A stretch of 64,000 bases of DNA from Paenibacillus tepidiphilus. Lineage in GTDB: Bacteria > Bacillota > Bacilli > Paenibacillales > Paenibacillaceae. The DNA lies in NCBI RefSeq assembly GCF_008635795.1, contig NZ_VWRQ01000019.1, positions 1 to 64,000 of the forward strand, written 5' to 3'. Position numbers and translations under genes: made by a program. Under the pieces are notes generated by a model. The model did no database searches. It had not been told where the DNA came from and worked only from the letters and a program-made list of their open reading frames with translations. This document shows, piece by piece, positions 36,309 through 45,704 of this stretch (position 1 is the stretch's first letter; every line of letters begins with the position of its first letter).

Positions 36309-37396
36309 GCCGCAGCGACGGAATGATGCACGCTCCGGTCCATGAGGCGAAGCCGGTGGTAGAAGCCGGAGCCTTCATCTTCGCCGCCATGGCGCTGGAC
36401 CATGGGCATATCTATGGCATGTGCAACGGGCTGCGGGAAGCCGGAGCACAGCTGAAATGGGTATATGACCCCGATCCGCAGAAGGTTGAAGCGTTCAGGA
36501 AGGTCTACCCGGAAGTGCGCGCCGCCCGTTCTGTAGCAGAGATTCTGGAGGATACCGAGGTGCGGCTTGTAGCTGCTGCAGCGATACCTTCCGCGCGCGG
36601 TCCGCTCGGACTGCAGGTAATGGCGCACGGCAAGGACTACTTCACGGATAAGACACCGTTTACGTCACTGGAACAGCTGGCCGCCGCCCGGGAGCAGGCA
36701 GGACTTACGGGCAGGAAGTATATGACCTATTTCAGCGAACGGCTGCATGTGGAGAGTGCGGTGTATGCCGGACAGCTGATCCGGGAAGGGGCCATCGGCC
36801 GGGTGCTGCAGGTGATGGGTACGGGCCCGCACCGGTTGAATGCGGGCAGCCGCCCGGACTGGTTCTTCCGCCGTTCCGATTACGGCGGCATTCTCTGCGA
36901 TATCGGAAGCCACCAGATTGAGCAGTTTCTTTACTACGGAGGCTGCCGGGATGCCAAAGTGCTGCACAGCAAGGTGGCCAATTACCATCATCCGGAGTAT
37001 CCGGAGCTGGAGGATTTCGGGGACGCTACACTTGTAGGCGATAATGGCGCAACCCAATACTTCCGCGTGGACTGGTTCACACCGGCAGGACTGAGTACCT
37101 GGGGAGACGGGCGTACAGTGATCCTGGGAACCGAAGGATATATCGAGCTGCGTAAATACACTGATCTCGCCCGGTCCAATACGCCGGATCATGTGTACTG
37201 GGTGGATTCGCAGGGTGAGCACTACGCACATGTGGCCGGTAAAGTGGGGTATCCCTTCTTCGGTGAGCTAATCCTAGACTGCCTCAACCGGACTGAAATA
37301 GCGATGACTCAGGAGCATGTGTTTAAGGCGGCAGAGCTGTGTCTGACGGCGCAAGCCCAGGCATTGAATCTGACTCCGGACACGCTGAGAGTCTAA
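36305..37396 (+). CDS. Gfo/Idh/MocA-family oxidoreductase (second)
   Basis: This 363-aa paralogue has an N-terminal dinucleotide domain that lacks a classic GxGxxG, reading AMALDHGHIYGM, and carries DKTPFT where EKP is usual. The catalytic-site segment GGILCDIGSHQIEQFLYYGG is intact. Such divergent members are still thought to bind NAD(P). It overlaps the isomerase by four bases and is part of the same operon. Confidence 0.85.
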   Translation: MSRSDGMMHAPVHEAKPVVEAGAFIFAAMALDHGHIYGMCNGLREAGAQLKWVYDPDPQKVEAFRKVYPEVRAARSVAEILEDTEVRLVAAAAIPSARGPLGLQVMAHGKDYFTDKTPFTSLEQLAAAREQAGLTGRKYMTYFSERLHVESAVYAGQLIREGAIGRVLQVMGTGPHRLNAGSRPDWFFRRSDYGGILCDIGSHQIEQFLYYGGCRDAKVLHSKVANYHHPEYPELEDFGDATLVGDNGATQYFRVDWFTPAGLSTWGDGRTVILGTEGYIELRKYTDLARSNTPDHVYWVDSQGEHYAHVAGKVGYPFFGELILDCLNRTEIAMTQEHVFKAAELCLTAQAQALNLTPDTLRV

Positions 37397-37412
37397 CCCA
37401 TAGGGAAAGAAG

Positions 37413-38465
37413 ATGAGAGCTTTGCAATCGAAACCATCCGGATTTGGTGCAGCTATTGTTGGCTGCGGGGCGATTGCCCCGCTGCATGCCGGAGCCATCC
37501 GTTCACTGGAGGACGTACGGCTTCTGGCCGTTGCCGATAGTGATCCGGGCCGCGCAGCAGCCGCTGCACAAGCCTATAGCTGCGAGGCGGTGGCCGACTA
37601 CCGGGAGCTGCTTGACCGGGAAGATATCGCTGTGGTCCATCTGTGCACACCGCATCATCTCCATGCCCCGATGGCCGCGGAATTTCTGCAGGCGGGCAAG
37701 CATGTGCTGCTGGAGAAGCCGCTGGCGACGGATACAGCAGCCGCCCGGCGGGTTGCGGAAGCTGCGGAGCGAAGCGGCCGGCAGCTTGGTGTAGTCTTTC
37801 AGAACCGCTACAATGAAGCCTCGGTGATCATTCATGACACGACTCAATCAGGCTCGCTGGGGCGGCTCCTCTGCCTGAAAGGCATTGTCGCCTGGCACCG
37901 CAGCGAGGAGTATTACCGGGACAGCGCCTGGCGGGGAAGCTGGAGCACCGAAGGCGGCGGCGTCCTTATTAATCAGGCGATACATACCCTCGACCTGCTG
38001 CAATGGTTCGGCGGAGCCTACACCTCGGTGCAAGGTTCGGTGTCGACGGATGCGCTGGGAGGGGTCATTGAAGTGGAGGACAGCGCGCATGCCTGCATCC
38101 GCTTTGCGAACGGTGCGCGCGGGATATTTTACGGTACCAATGCCTACGGCACTAATTCTCCGGTGGAACTGGAGGCGGTGTTCGAGCAGGGATCGCTGAT
38201 GCAGCGCAGGGACCATCTCTATCTGTGGAAGGATGGCCGGGAGACTCTTCTGTGCGAGCCGCCGGCCGGGATCACCGGCGCCAAAGCCTACTGGGGCACC
38301 GGCCACCGGCGCCTGATTGAGGACTTCTACAGCCACCTGCACGAAGGGCGCCCTTACTGGATTGATGCCCGGGAGGGTATGAAGGTGCTGGAGCTTATTG
38401 ATAGCCTGTATACATCTTCGGAGAGCAGGCATCTGCTAAGGCCTGCGGAGAACATGCGGGTGTGA
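37413..38465 (+). CDS. Gfo/Idh/MocA-family oxidoreductase (third)
   Basis: This 350-aa paralogue has GCGAIAPLHAGAI, EKPLATDTAAARR and the active-site stretch GGGVLINQAIHTLDLLQWFGG. It ends the operon. Compared with the first paralogue it has a canonical EKP and a shorter C-terminus. Together the three enzymes may oxidise different hydroxyls or act on successive intermediates. Confidence 0.9.
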   Translation: MRALQSKPSGFGAAIVGCGAIAPLHAGAIRSLEDVRLLAVADSDPGRAAAAAQAYSCEAVADYRELLDREDIAVVHLCTPHHLHAPMAAEFLQAGKHVLLEKPLATDTAAARRVAEAAERSGRQLGVVFQNRYNEASVIIHDTTQSGSLGRLLCLKGIVAWHRSEEYYRDSAWRGSWSTEGGGVLINQAIHTLDLLQWFGGAYTSVQGSVSTDALGGVIEVEDSAHACIRFANGARGIFYGTNAYGTNSPVELEAVFEQGSLMQRRDHLYLWKDGRETLLCEPPAGITGAKAYWGTGHRRLIEDFYSHLHEGRPYWIDAREGMKVLELIDSLYTSSESRHLLRPAENMRV

Positions 38466-38584
38466 CCCGGCCAGGGCAGAGGTGCGGAGACCTGGGAACT
38501 GGCCCATTCCAGACGGAAAATGAGGCAGCTGCCACCGGGATGCCGCTATGCACTGCACACACTGGCTGTTTTCTGTCTGCCAAA

Positions 38585-38613
38585 TTGACAATGCTCCTGT
38601 TTGGCCTTATCTT
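38585..38613 (+). promoter_or_regulatory. Promoter of msrA
   Basis: TTGACA (38585-38590), a 17-bp spacer and TATCTT (38608-38613) lie about 70 bp before the msrA ATG. Confidence 0.65.
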
Positions 38614-38683
38614 CATAAGGTGAGCTGTGAACTGTGGCATACATCACAGTACTTAGAGATATGCAGGGAGAGGGACAGGCGAT

Positions 38684-39196
38684 ATGGAACAGGCAATGTT
38701 TGCAGGAGGCTGCTTCTGGTGCATGGTAACGCCGTTTGAAGAGCTGCCCGGGATTCAAGGAATCGAATCCGGCTATGCGGGCGGCACGGTGGAGAACCCG
38801 ACCTATGAGCAGGTTAAGACCGGAACCACCGGTCATTATGAGGTGGTGCAGATTACTTTTGATCCGGACGTATTTCCGTACGAACGGCTGCTGGAGCTGT
38901 TCTGGCCGCAGATTGACCCGACGGATGACGGCGGACAGTTTCAGGACCGCGGGCCGCAGTACCGGACGGCGGTGTTCTATTACAACGAGGCGCAGCGCGA
39001 AGCGGCGCTTGCATCGAAGGAGCGCGTAGCCGCCAGCGGTCGCTTCGCAGGCCCTGTGGTGACGGAGATTCTGCCGGCGCCGGTCTTTTACCGGGCGGAG
39101 GAATACCATCAGGATTACCACAAGAAGAATCCGAAGCATTACAAGGAAGACCGGGAGCAGTCCGGGCGCGACGAGTTCATTTCGAAGCATTGGTAA
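38684..39196 (+). CDS. msrA: Peptide-methionine (S)-S-oxide reductase
   Basis: This 170-aa enzyme repairs oxidised methionine in proteins. The catalytic motif GGCFWCM places the nucleophilic Cys at 10, and the conserved segments SGYAGG, YEQVKTGTTGHYEVV, DPTDDGGQFQDRGPQYR and YHQDYHKKN are complete. There is no MsrB fusion. GGGAG precedes the ATG. It has its own promoter and terminator. Confidence 0.95.
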   Translation: MEQAMFAGGCFWCMVTPFEELPGIQGIESGYAGGTVENPTYEQVKTGTTGHYEVVQITFDPDVFPYERLLELFWPQIDPTDDGGQFQDRGPQYRTAVFYYNEAQREAALASKERVAASGRFAGPVVTEILPAPVFYRAEEYHQDYHKKNPKHYKEDREQSGRDEFISKHW

Positions 39197-39207
39197 TACC
39201 GTGAGTG

Positions 39208-39258
39208 GCCGGCCGCATCATTCTTCTGAATAGGAGGGTGATACGGCCGTTTTTTTTG
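39208..39258 (+). terminator. Terminator after msrA
   Basis: CGGCCGCATCA pairs with TGATACGGCCG around a loop and is followed by eight T. Confidence 0.9.
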
Positions 39259-39440
39259 GTGTATTCGGGTAAGCTCCTGGGCGCTTTACTGCAAAATATT
39301 TAAAAAACCAAAATTTTGCACCTGAATCTGAAAATACGTACCTACTAAATCAGAAGAAGCACAACTATAATTTGATATGTAAACGCAAACAATACCATAT
39401 TAAGGTGAAACAAAAGGAGGCGGCAACCGGCGAAAATCGT

Positions 39441-39544
39441 CAGCATAGTAGTAGTTTGTAGCAGCACAGTCGCAGCATATCTCAGCACAGTCGTAGCAAT
39501 CTCAACACAGTCGTAGCATGATATCAGCACTGTCTCAGCACAAG
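39441..39544 (+). repeat. About 21-bp tandem repeat upstream of the glucanase gene
   Basis: Five imperfect copies of CAGCACAGTCGTAGCATATC-like units start near 39441, 39462, 39483, 39503 and 39525 with lengths of 20-22 bp. They lie 40-145 bp before the glucanase ATG, probably inside its leader. Near-helical-turn spacing (two turns) makes clustered protein binding possible. The gap around them (39259-39584) has no gene. Confidence 0.7.
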
Positions 39545-39557
39545 CATTCCAATGATT

Positions 39558-39570
39558 GTAAATCATTTAC
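39558..39570 (+). promoter_or_regulatory. 13-bp palindrome next to glucanase ribosome site
   Basis: GTAAATCATTTAC is a perfect inverted repeat with a single central base. It sits directly before GGGAGG of the glucanase gene. It could be an operator or a short hairpin. Confidence 0.35.
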
Positions 39571-39584
39571 GGGAGGTTAGTTGA

Positions 39585-40943
39585 ATGTTGAGAACGAAAT
39601 GGATGGCACCGCTGCTGGCATTTATTCTGCTGCTGGGCTGTTTACCGCTCTTCGGTACCAAGGCGGAAGCTGCGGATTACACGCAAGGGGTCAGCATGTC
39701 TGGCACTACAGCGACGATCTGGTTTAAATCCAGTGTCAGCACCAGTTGGGTGGATGTGCATTACAAGGTGAACTCCGGAACACAAATGAATTACAGGATG
39801 AATTATAACAGCAGCGCTGCGCGTTATGAACAGACAGTGACCGGCGTAGCGGGCGGAGCTGTGCTTACTTACTTCTTCACCTATAATAACGGTAACCCGG
39901 CTTATGATACCGGATGGTTCACCTATACCGCCGGTACGGGCAATAATCCGAACCCGGGTACCTCCGGCTCGATTTATTCCATCGCCGCCTCGGCGATACC
40001 GGTGCCGCCGAGCGGCCAGATCTCGCTGAAGCTCATGAACGGAACCGGGGGAGCTTATGCCGACAGCCAGATTTATTGGGGCGTGCTGGGGATTAACCCG
40101 GCGAACGGGAAGTGGAGCTATCTGGATCTGAACGGGAATCTTCTGCCTATTTCGAATGCCCTGAACGATACTGCAGGCCATCTTACGAAGAATGGAATCA
40201 ATTATGCCAATATCTATCATAAGGTCAGCGATGCGGCCTGGGCGAAGCTGCCCAAGATCACCTCGGGGCGGATGTTCCTCAGCGCAGGTTCGCCGCTATA
40301 CATCAAGACCTATGACACCGGCTTTGCCGGACCGGATATCAATAATCCAACCGATCCCAACCGGGACATTTATTTTGACTTCGTGGAATTTACGGTAGAC
40401 GCCACCGGTTATCACGGCAACACGACGCGGGTGGACGGCTTCGGCTTCCCGATCCAGCACCGCCTGGTCAATCTTGCCGGGAACTTCGACCAGACCGTAG
40501 GCGAGCTGGAATCCGAGACCCGGGCGGGACTGTTCACTAAATATCAGAACGAAGTTCCTTCTGCCTTCAAATCGCTGGCGACGGTTCAGGCGCCTTACCG
40601 GATCGTGGCTCCGATCCATGGCTCTTTTGCACCTGGAGGGGCCAATGCCAATTACTTTGCGGGATACTCGCCGTACAGCACACAGGACATTCTCCGCTGC
40701 GACGGTGCCTTGACCGATGCGGCTACAGCCGCCGCCATTAACCGTCATGTGTATACTGCCGGAGACTGGAACAATGTTTCGAACTACTATAAGGCGGCGC
40801 CTGCCAACTATTATGCGAAATTCTGGCATGACCACAGTATTAACGGTCTCGCTTACGGCTTCCCGTATGATGATGTCAACGGGCAAGCGGCCTATCTGGA
40901 AGTCGGGGACCCGAAGGGCTTGATCATTCGCGTAGCCTGGTAA
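39585..40943 (+). CDS. Secreted GH64 beta-1,3-glucanase with N-terminal CBM56-like module
   Basis: This 452-aa exported enzyme should release laminaripentaose from beta-1,3-glucan of fungal or algal walls. A signal peptide ends at AEAA near residue 30. A CBM56-like beta-1,3-glucan-binding module follows (31-116; TATIWFKSSVSTSWVDVHY; TYFFTYNNGNPAYDTGWF), then a Gly/Asn/Pro linker, then the GH64 thaumatin-like catalytic domain (130-452). The catalytic pair is E268 in FDFVEFT and D284 in TRVDGFGFPI. It is monocistronic with a terminator after. Confidence 0.92.
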   Translation: MLRTKWMAPLLAFILLLGCLPLFGTKAEAADYTQGVSMSGTTATIWFKSSVSTSWVDVHYKVNSGTQMNYRMNYNSSAARYEQTVTGVAGGAVLTYFFTYNNGNPAYDTGWFTYTAGTGNNPNPGTSGSIYSIAASAIPVPPSGQISLKLMNGTGGAYADSQIYWGVLGINPANGKWSYLDLNGNLLPISNALNDTAGHLTKNGINYANIYHKVSDAAWAKLPKITSGRMFLSAGSPLYIKTYDTGFAGPDINNPTDPNRDIYFDFVEFTVDATGYHGNTTRVDGFGFPIQHRLVNLAGNFDQTVGELESETRAGLFTKYQNEVPSAFKSLATVQAPYRIVAPIHGSFAPGGANANYFAGYSPYSTQDILRCDGALTDAATAAAINRHVYTAGDWNNVSNYYKAAPANYYAKFWHDHSINGLAYGFPYDDVNGQAAYLEVGDPKGLIIRVAW

Positions 40944-40970
40944 TGGCCATAGTCTCTCTATACATCAACG

Positions 40971-41002
40971 GACCTGTAGGATTTACTCCTATAGGTCTTT
41001 TT
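40971..41002 (+). terminator. Terminator after glucanase
   Basis: GACCTGTAGGA pairs with TCCTATAGGTC and is followed by TTTTTATTTT. Confidence 0.88.
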
Positions 41003-41110
41003 ATTTTATTAGAGTAATTCTTATTAAATCGTAAGTCTACATTCTTTCTACACATTTAATGGTTAAACTTTTAAGTATTCACTACAAACTTCTGCAGGAG
41101 GGACTTTACT

Positions 41111-42304
41111 ATGAAAAAAGCATCAGCGGCGATATTGACATTTACACTGCTGGCCGGTGTGCTGGCAGGCTGTACGTCCGGAAAGGACAATGAGAGCTCC
41201 CTGGCGAACTCCGGCACCGGGGAGGCGGCGGTATCTTTGCCTTGGATTGCCACCAAAAATACTACGCGTGTCAACACCTCCGATCCGGTGGAGGCTGCGG
41301 TGCTGGCGTCCCGTTCCCTGTGGACGGCCCAAACGGACAGCAACCGTCCGGCGAGTGTAATCCTGACAGGGGCGGACAACTGGCAGATCGCCGCTGTCAG
41401 TGCCGACCTGATTCACCATCCGAGCAATGGTCCCGTGCTGTATTTCACCGAGGAGGGGCTGCCGGAGACTACCCTCGCTGAATTGAAGCGGCTGAAGCCG
41501 CGTGGCGCAGACAGCAATGATGGCGTGCAGGTCGTGGTGGTCGGTCCGGTGGCAGACGGGGTGGAAGATGAACTCAAGAAGCTGGACCTGAAGGTGGACA
41601 ACATTGCCGGAACAGACCCGGCGGAGATCGCGCAGGCGATAGATGCTTATTATGCGGAGGTATCCGGAGCACTGCCTGACGGCGTCATTGTCGGCTCGGT
41701 GGACAGTCCGGAATATACCCTGCCTGCGGTCAACTGGATCGCCCATATGCCGGAGCCCCTGCTTTATGTAGGCAAGGATGATATACCGGAAGCTACAGTC
41801 CAAGCGCTGAAGGCGCGCGGCGGAGACGCGGATATCTATATTATCGGACCGGAAGCGGCGGTTTCGGCCAGAGTGGAGCAGGAGCTTGGAGGCTATGGCC
41901 GTGTAACGCGGATTGCAGGCGATGACCCCTATGGGAATGCCATCGCTTTTGCCAAATATAAGGATGACTCGAACGGCTTTGGTTGGGGGATTACGTCCCC
42001 GGGCCATAATCTCTCGTTCTTGACCACCGAAGATCCGATGCTGGCCGTTGCCGCAGCCCCGTTCTCCCATCTGGGCAAGCATGCGCCGCTGATCTATACG
42101 AAGCAGGATGGAATGCCTGATTCCGTAATGGGCTATATGATGGAGCTGCAGCCGAAATACAAGGACTCCCCCGCCGAGGGCCCATACAACCATGCCTGGA
42201 TCACCGGCGGCACAGCAGGGATTACGGAGCGTGCGCAGAGTGAGATCGACGACATGCTTGAGATCAGTCCCGCTTCCGGAGACAATCCGCATTCGGGACA
42301 TTAA
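41111..42304 (+). CDS. Lipoprotein with cell-wall-binding repeat 2 domains
   Basis: This 397-aa surface lipoprotein has lipobox LAGC (Cys at about residue 20), followed by CWB2-type repeats. The features ASVILTGADNWQIAAVSADLI, VQVVVVGPVADGVEDELKKL, DIYIIGPEAAVSARVEQEL and RIAGDDPYGNAIAFA match that family. Such modules bind anionic cell-wall polymers in clostridia. This one has no extra effector domain. GGAGG precedes the ATG. It is just upstream of a two-component system and might be controlled by it. Confidence 0.85.
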   Translation: MKKASAAILTFTLLAGVLAGCTSGKDNESSLANSGTGEAAVSLPWIATKNTTRVNTSDPVEAAVLASRSLWTAQTDSNRPASVILTGADNWQIAAVSADLIHHPSNGPVLYFTEEGLPETTLAELKRLKPRGADSNDGVQVVVVGPVADGVEDELKKLDLKVDNIAGTDPAEIAQAIDAYYAEVSGALPDGVIVGSVDSPEYTLPAVNWIAHMPEPLLYVGKDDIPEATVQALKARGGDADIYIIGPEAAVSARVEQELGGYGRVTRIAGDDPYGNAIAFAKYKDDSNGFGWGITSPGHNLSFLTTEDPMLAVAAAPFSHLGKHAPLIYTKQDGMPDSVMGYMMELQPKYKDSPAEGPYNHAWITGGTAGITERAQSEIDDMLEISPASGDNPHSGH

Positions 42305-42356
42305 GCCCTCCGGAAGGTATAATGAAACCAATTCAAAAGAGTAAAGGGTGAACAGC

Positions 42357-43067
42357 TTGTCCAATCCTCAGGTGCTGATCGTCGACGATGAATGGAATAT
42401 GCGCAACCTGCTGCGGATATATCTGCGGCAGGAAGGCTTCACAGTGCAGGAGGCCCGGACAGGCAGTGAAGCGCTCGGCATCCTGGAGCGTCAGGATTTC
42501 GATCTGGTGCTGCTGGATGTTATGATGCCGGATATGGATGGCTGGCAGGTGCTGCGGGCGATTCGCGCAAGCCGCGAGATTCCCGTCTTGATGCTGACCG
42601 CCCGCTCGGATACGAAAGACAAGGTGCTGGGCCTCGATACCGGGGCGGATGATTATTTGACGAAGCCTTTTGAACCGGAGGAGCTGACGGCCAGAATTCG
42701 CTCTCTGCTGCGCCGGTCGGCCATTACACGCTCTATGCCTGCGGACGAGACACTGGTATTCCCGCAGCTGCGGATTTATCCGCAGTCGCGTGAGGTGCGG
42801 ATTCGTGAGCAGACGGTTGATTTCACGCTCAAGGAATTCGATCTCTTGGCGGCGCTCGCCCGCGGAGGCCAGCGGGTCCATACCCGCGAGGAACTGGTCG
42901 GACAGCTGTGGGGCGGGGAATACAGCGGGGAGACGCGGGTGGTGGATACACATATCAAGAACATCCGCGAGAAGCTCCAGCGTGCGGGCCTTGATTATAA
43001 TCCGATCCAGACGGTATGGGGGCTCGGCTACAAATTCCAGATTAGCGGCGGTCCGGATGAACAATAA
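42357..43067 (+). CDS. OmpR/PhoB-family response regulator
   Basis: This 236-aa protein has a receiver with D54 (VLLDVMMPDMDGW), conserved K in LTKPFEPEEL, and a C-terminal winged helix. TTG 42357 is favoured because AAAGGGTGA lies about six bases before it; a GTG at 42348 would overlap that site. A TATAAT at 42318 marks a likely promoter. The kinase gene begins 11 bp before this gene ends. Confidence 0.9.
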   Translation: MSNPQVLIVDDEWNMRNLLRIYLRQEGFTVQEARTGSEALGILERQDFDLVLLDVMMPDMDGWQVLRAIRASREIPVLMLTARSDTKDKVLGLDTGADDYLTKPFEPEELTARIRSLLRRSAITRSMPADETLVFPQLRIYPQSREVRIREQTVDFTLKEFDLLAALARGGQRVHTREELVGQLWGGEYSGETRVVDTHIKNIREKLQRAGLDYNPIQTVWGLGYKFQISGGPDEQ

Positions 43068-44445
43068 CAGAATTGGCTTCAAGCTGGGGCTGGCCATTCT
43101 GTCGGTCTTTGTTGTCGTGCTGCTGTCGCTTGGTATAGGCATGGAGCGGATGTTCAGCAGCTTCTATTACGATGAGAAAGAACAGGAAACGGAAGAACTG
43201 GCGCTGCATTTCACTGCCATGGCGGAGGCGGGCGACACCTCTGCTGAACGGATGATGCTGACCTTTGCCGAGTTCTCCGGAGTCAGTATTTTTAACATTG
43301 AGCAGGACGGCAGCACGAAGCTTCATTCCGGGCTGCATGATGCTGCAGACCGCAGCTTCATCCGTCCGCAGGATCTGGCCGCGATCCTTGACGGGAACCG
43401 CGTAAATTTCCTGCATACGGACCCGGCAGGAAGGCGATATTTCGTAGCAGGACAACCCATAGCCGGGGAGAATGGAGTGCAGTCGGCACTCTATGTCATG
43501 TCTTCGACGGACAATATGGAGCAATCGCTCGAAGCAGTGCGGCGTATCCTTCTGCTGGCGGGAGTCGGCGCTTTCCTGCTTGCGCTGGGCATTACCTGGC
43601 TCATCGCACGCATTTTGTCGCGGCCGCTGGTACAGATGCAGAAGGCTACGCGCAAGATTGCCGCCGGTGAACTGGAGACCCGGCTCAGCATCCGCAGAAG
43701 CGATGAAATCGGCTCGCTTGCCGGAGCCATCAATGATCTGGCCGCTGATCTTCAGCGGTACAGGGATACGCGGCAGGAGTTCCTGGCGAACATCTCGCAT
43801 GAGCTGCGCACACCGATAACTTACCTGCAAGGCTATGCCAAGGTCGTGCGCAGCGGCTTGTATCAGAATGAAGAGGAGAAGGAGCTGTATCTGGAGATCA
43901 TCGGCCAGGAGGCTCACCGGATTCAGCATCTGGTCGATGACTTGTTTGAATTGGCCAAAATGGAAGAGGGGAAAATTCCGCTTAAGCTGGAGACGGTTGA
44001 TCTGGCGCAGATTGCGGCTCAGGCAGTGCGCAAGCAGGAATTGGCGGTGAAAGCGAAGGACCTGCGGCTGCAGGTTGATATACCAGGACATACAGTAGCC
44101 ATGACAGGTGACACCAAAAGGATAGAACAGATAGTTCTGAACCTGCTGGAGAATGCCGTCCGGTATACGGAGCAAGGGGAGATCAGAGTCACGGTCCGGG
44201 AGAGTGAAGCAGAGGTTCAACTGATCATCGAGGATACGGGAATCGGGATTCCGCAGGAGGAGCTGCCTTATATATTCGAGCGTTTCTACCGGGTGGAGAA
44301 GTCGCGTTCCCGCCAGTACGGGGGGACCGGACTCGGATTATCCATTGTGCATCAGCTGGTGACGCTGCTGGGCGGACGCATCGCCGTTACAAGCACTGCA
44401 GGTACGGGAACCCGGTGTGAGGTTACATTTAACCGGAAGCTCTAA
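43057..44445 (+). CDS. Sensor histidine kinase
   Basis: This 462-aa membrane kinase has helices at about residues 8-28 and 163-186 with an extracellular domain of about 135 residues between, HAMP (187-240), H248 in LANISHELRTPITYLQGY, and ATP-binding blocks VLNLLENAVRYTE, EDTGIGIP and TGLGLSIVHQL. The longer upstream open frame in this register is antisense-like overlap with the regulator and is not used. It pairs with the regulator encoded just before it. The signal is unknown; cell-envelope stress is plausible from the neighbours. Confidence 0.92.
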   Translation: MNNNRIGFKLGLAILSVFVVVLLSLGIGMERMFSSFYYDEKEQETEELALHFTAMAEAGDTSAERMMLTFAEFSGVSIFNIEQDGSTKLHSGLHDAADRSFIRPQDLAAILDGNRVNFLHTDPAGRRYFVAGQPIAGENGVQSALYVMSSTDNMEQSLEAVRRILLLAGVGAFLLALGITWLIARILSRPLVQMQKATRKIAAGELETRLSIRRSDEIGSLAGAINDLAADLQRYRDTRQEFLANISHELRTPITYLQGYAKVVRSGLYQNEEEKELYLEIIGQEAHRIQHLVDDLFELAKMEEGKIPLKLETVDLAQIAAQAVRKQELAVKAKDLRLQVDIPGHTVAMTGDTKRIEQIVLNLLENAVRYTEQGEIRVTVRESEAEVQLIIEDTGIGIPQEELPYIFERFYRVEKSRSRQYGGTGLGLSIVHQLVTLLGGRIAVTSTAGTGTRCEVTFNRKL

Positions 44446-44453
44446 AGAAATAT

Positions 44454-44496
44454 AAGGCGGCAGGCTCAGGATGTGCAGGGGGCCGGCCGCCTTTTT
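44454..44496 (+). terminator. Terminator of second two-component operon
   Basis: AAGGCGGC pairs with GCCGCCTT, followed by TTT. A G/C-rich loop lies between. Confidence 0.75.
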
Positions 44497-44562
44497 CCTG
44501 TGGAGAGGAGCTAAGGTGATTGAATTACTAATAATGTACGTATCGGTCTAGCCTGAGAAATG

Positions 44563-45663
44563 TTAATATGCGGTGTTGTTTAGTTCGGTAATGTGCTTGA
44601 CGCCGATCCATTTATCTCCGACATCGGAATAGAGGGTATTGGTCATTGTGACCGTACTGGTGCTGCTGTCTGTGCGGAAGATGGCTTCATTCATACCGGC
44701 AATATCACAGCTGTCGATGAAGACATTGACGGTAAAAGTAGATCCGCCCACCTGCCGGATGAATTTGCCGGCATCGCGTCCGACGAAGTTATACACTCTG
44801 AACGTGCTTGGCGCGTTGATCTGGAACATCTTGTCGGCGCCGTTGTATGCCGCACCGCCGTTAAGCGTGACGGTACCCGACTCTTTGATGGTCAGTGCAT
44901 CCTCACCGATGTCCGTCCAGACAATATTGGACAGATATACGTCGCCATAGGTATGGATACCGTCGGCCGCCGGTGCTCCAAGCACAACGTTCTTCAGAGT
45001 GGCACCGTTCTCCAGCTTGAACACAGGCTTCTGGCCTTCGCTCTGGCCCCCGTCGCCGAGCGAGGAACCGGCAATGAAGGTCCGGCCTTTGCCGTCATAT
45101 ACTTCTCCGGCTTTGACGACAATGGTGGAGTTGACCGTGGTGGAGCTTGGCGAGACCTTGACGAGTGTCCATTGCTGGTTAGGGTTATCCAGGTCGGTCC
45201 ATTGGCTGATATTAGCTCCCGTCGCCGTGGAATGCGCGTAGACTTCGGCCACCTTGCCGCTGTGCCGGTTCTTGAGCTGAACATAACCGCCGCTATCCTC
45301 CAGCTTCCAGTGCTGGTTGTAGCCGTTAATGTTCTGCCACTGCACGATATTGGCGCCGTCGGCCGTGGAATACTGGTACACTTCCAGTGCCCGGCCGCTG
45401 TTCGCATTGATAATCTGGTAGTATCCGCTGCCGACGCTGACAAAACGCCACAACTGATTGTCACCGCCCAGATCGGACCACTGCGAGACATTGGCGCCGT
45501 TCTCATGAGCCCAGTTGTACACCTCCATGGCCTGGCCGCTGTTACGGTTGATGATCTTATACAGTCCATTGTCCGTTGCCGAAGCGGCATCGGCTTGCGG
45601 AACATGCCCGAGCACCAGCACTAGAATAAAAGCGGTTAACAGAGCAAAGCTTCTCCTCAGCAT
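44563..45663 (-). CDS. Secreted pectate lyase (PL3) with N-terminal ricin-type lectin
   Basis: This 366-aa exported enzyme cleaves polygalacturonate by beta-elimination. A signal peptide ends at ADAAS (near residue 28). A ricin B/CBM13-type beta-trefoil (about 30-165) shows three QW-like repeats (NQLWRF, NQHWKL, NQQWTL). The PL3 parallel beta-helix follows (about 172-366; VVKAGEVYDGKGRTF, LENGATLKNVVLG, VWTDIGEDALTIK). ATG 45663 is used; GTG 45666 is an alternative. AAAGGAG lies upstream. Plant pectin is the expected substrate. Confidence 0.9.
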   Translation of the reverse strand: MLRRSFALLTAFILVLVLGHVPQADAASATDNGLYKIINRNSGQAMEVYNWAHENGANVSQWSDLGGDNQLWRFVSVGSGYYQIINANSGRALEVYQYSTADGANIVQWQNINGYNQHWKLEDSGGYVQLKNRHSGKVAEVYAHSTATGANISQWTDLDNPNQQWTLVKVSPSSTTVNSTIVVKAGEVYDGKGRTFIAGSSLGDGGQSEGQKPVFKLENGATLKNVVLGAPAADGIHTYGDVYLSNIVWTDIGEDALTIKESGTVTLNGGAAYNGADKMFQINAPSTFRVYNFVGRDAGKFIRQVGGSTFTVNVFIDSCDIAGMNEAIFRTDSSTSTVTMTNTLYSDVGDKWIGVKHITELNNTAY

Positions 45664-45688
45664 CACCAAAACACTCCTTTAATCAAAT

Positions 45689-45704
45689 TTGATAAAGCGC
45701 TTTC
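45689..45704 (-). promoter_or_regulatory. Possible catabolite-response (cre-like) site
   Basis: The core AAAGCGCTTT is a perfect 10-bp palindrome about 30 bp before the pectate lyase start and resembles the centre of a CcpA cre site, though the outer bases fit poorly. Carbon-catabolite control of a pectinase would make sense. Confidence 0.4.

Noticed and set aside
42790..43056. Upstream extension of the second histidine kinase
   Set aside because: It overlaps the response regulator gene in another frame; the Arg/Ser-rich reading is a shadow.
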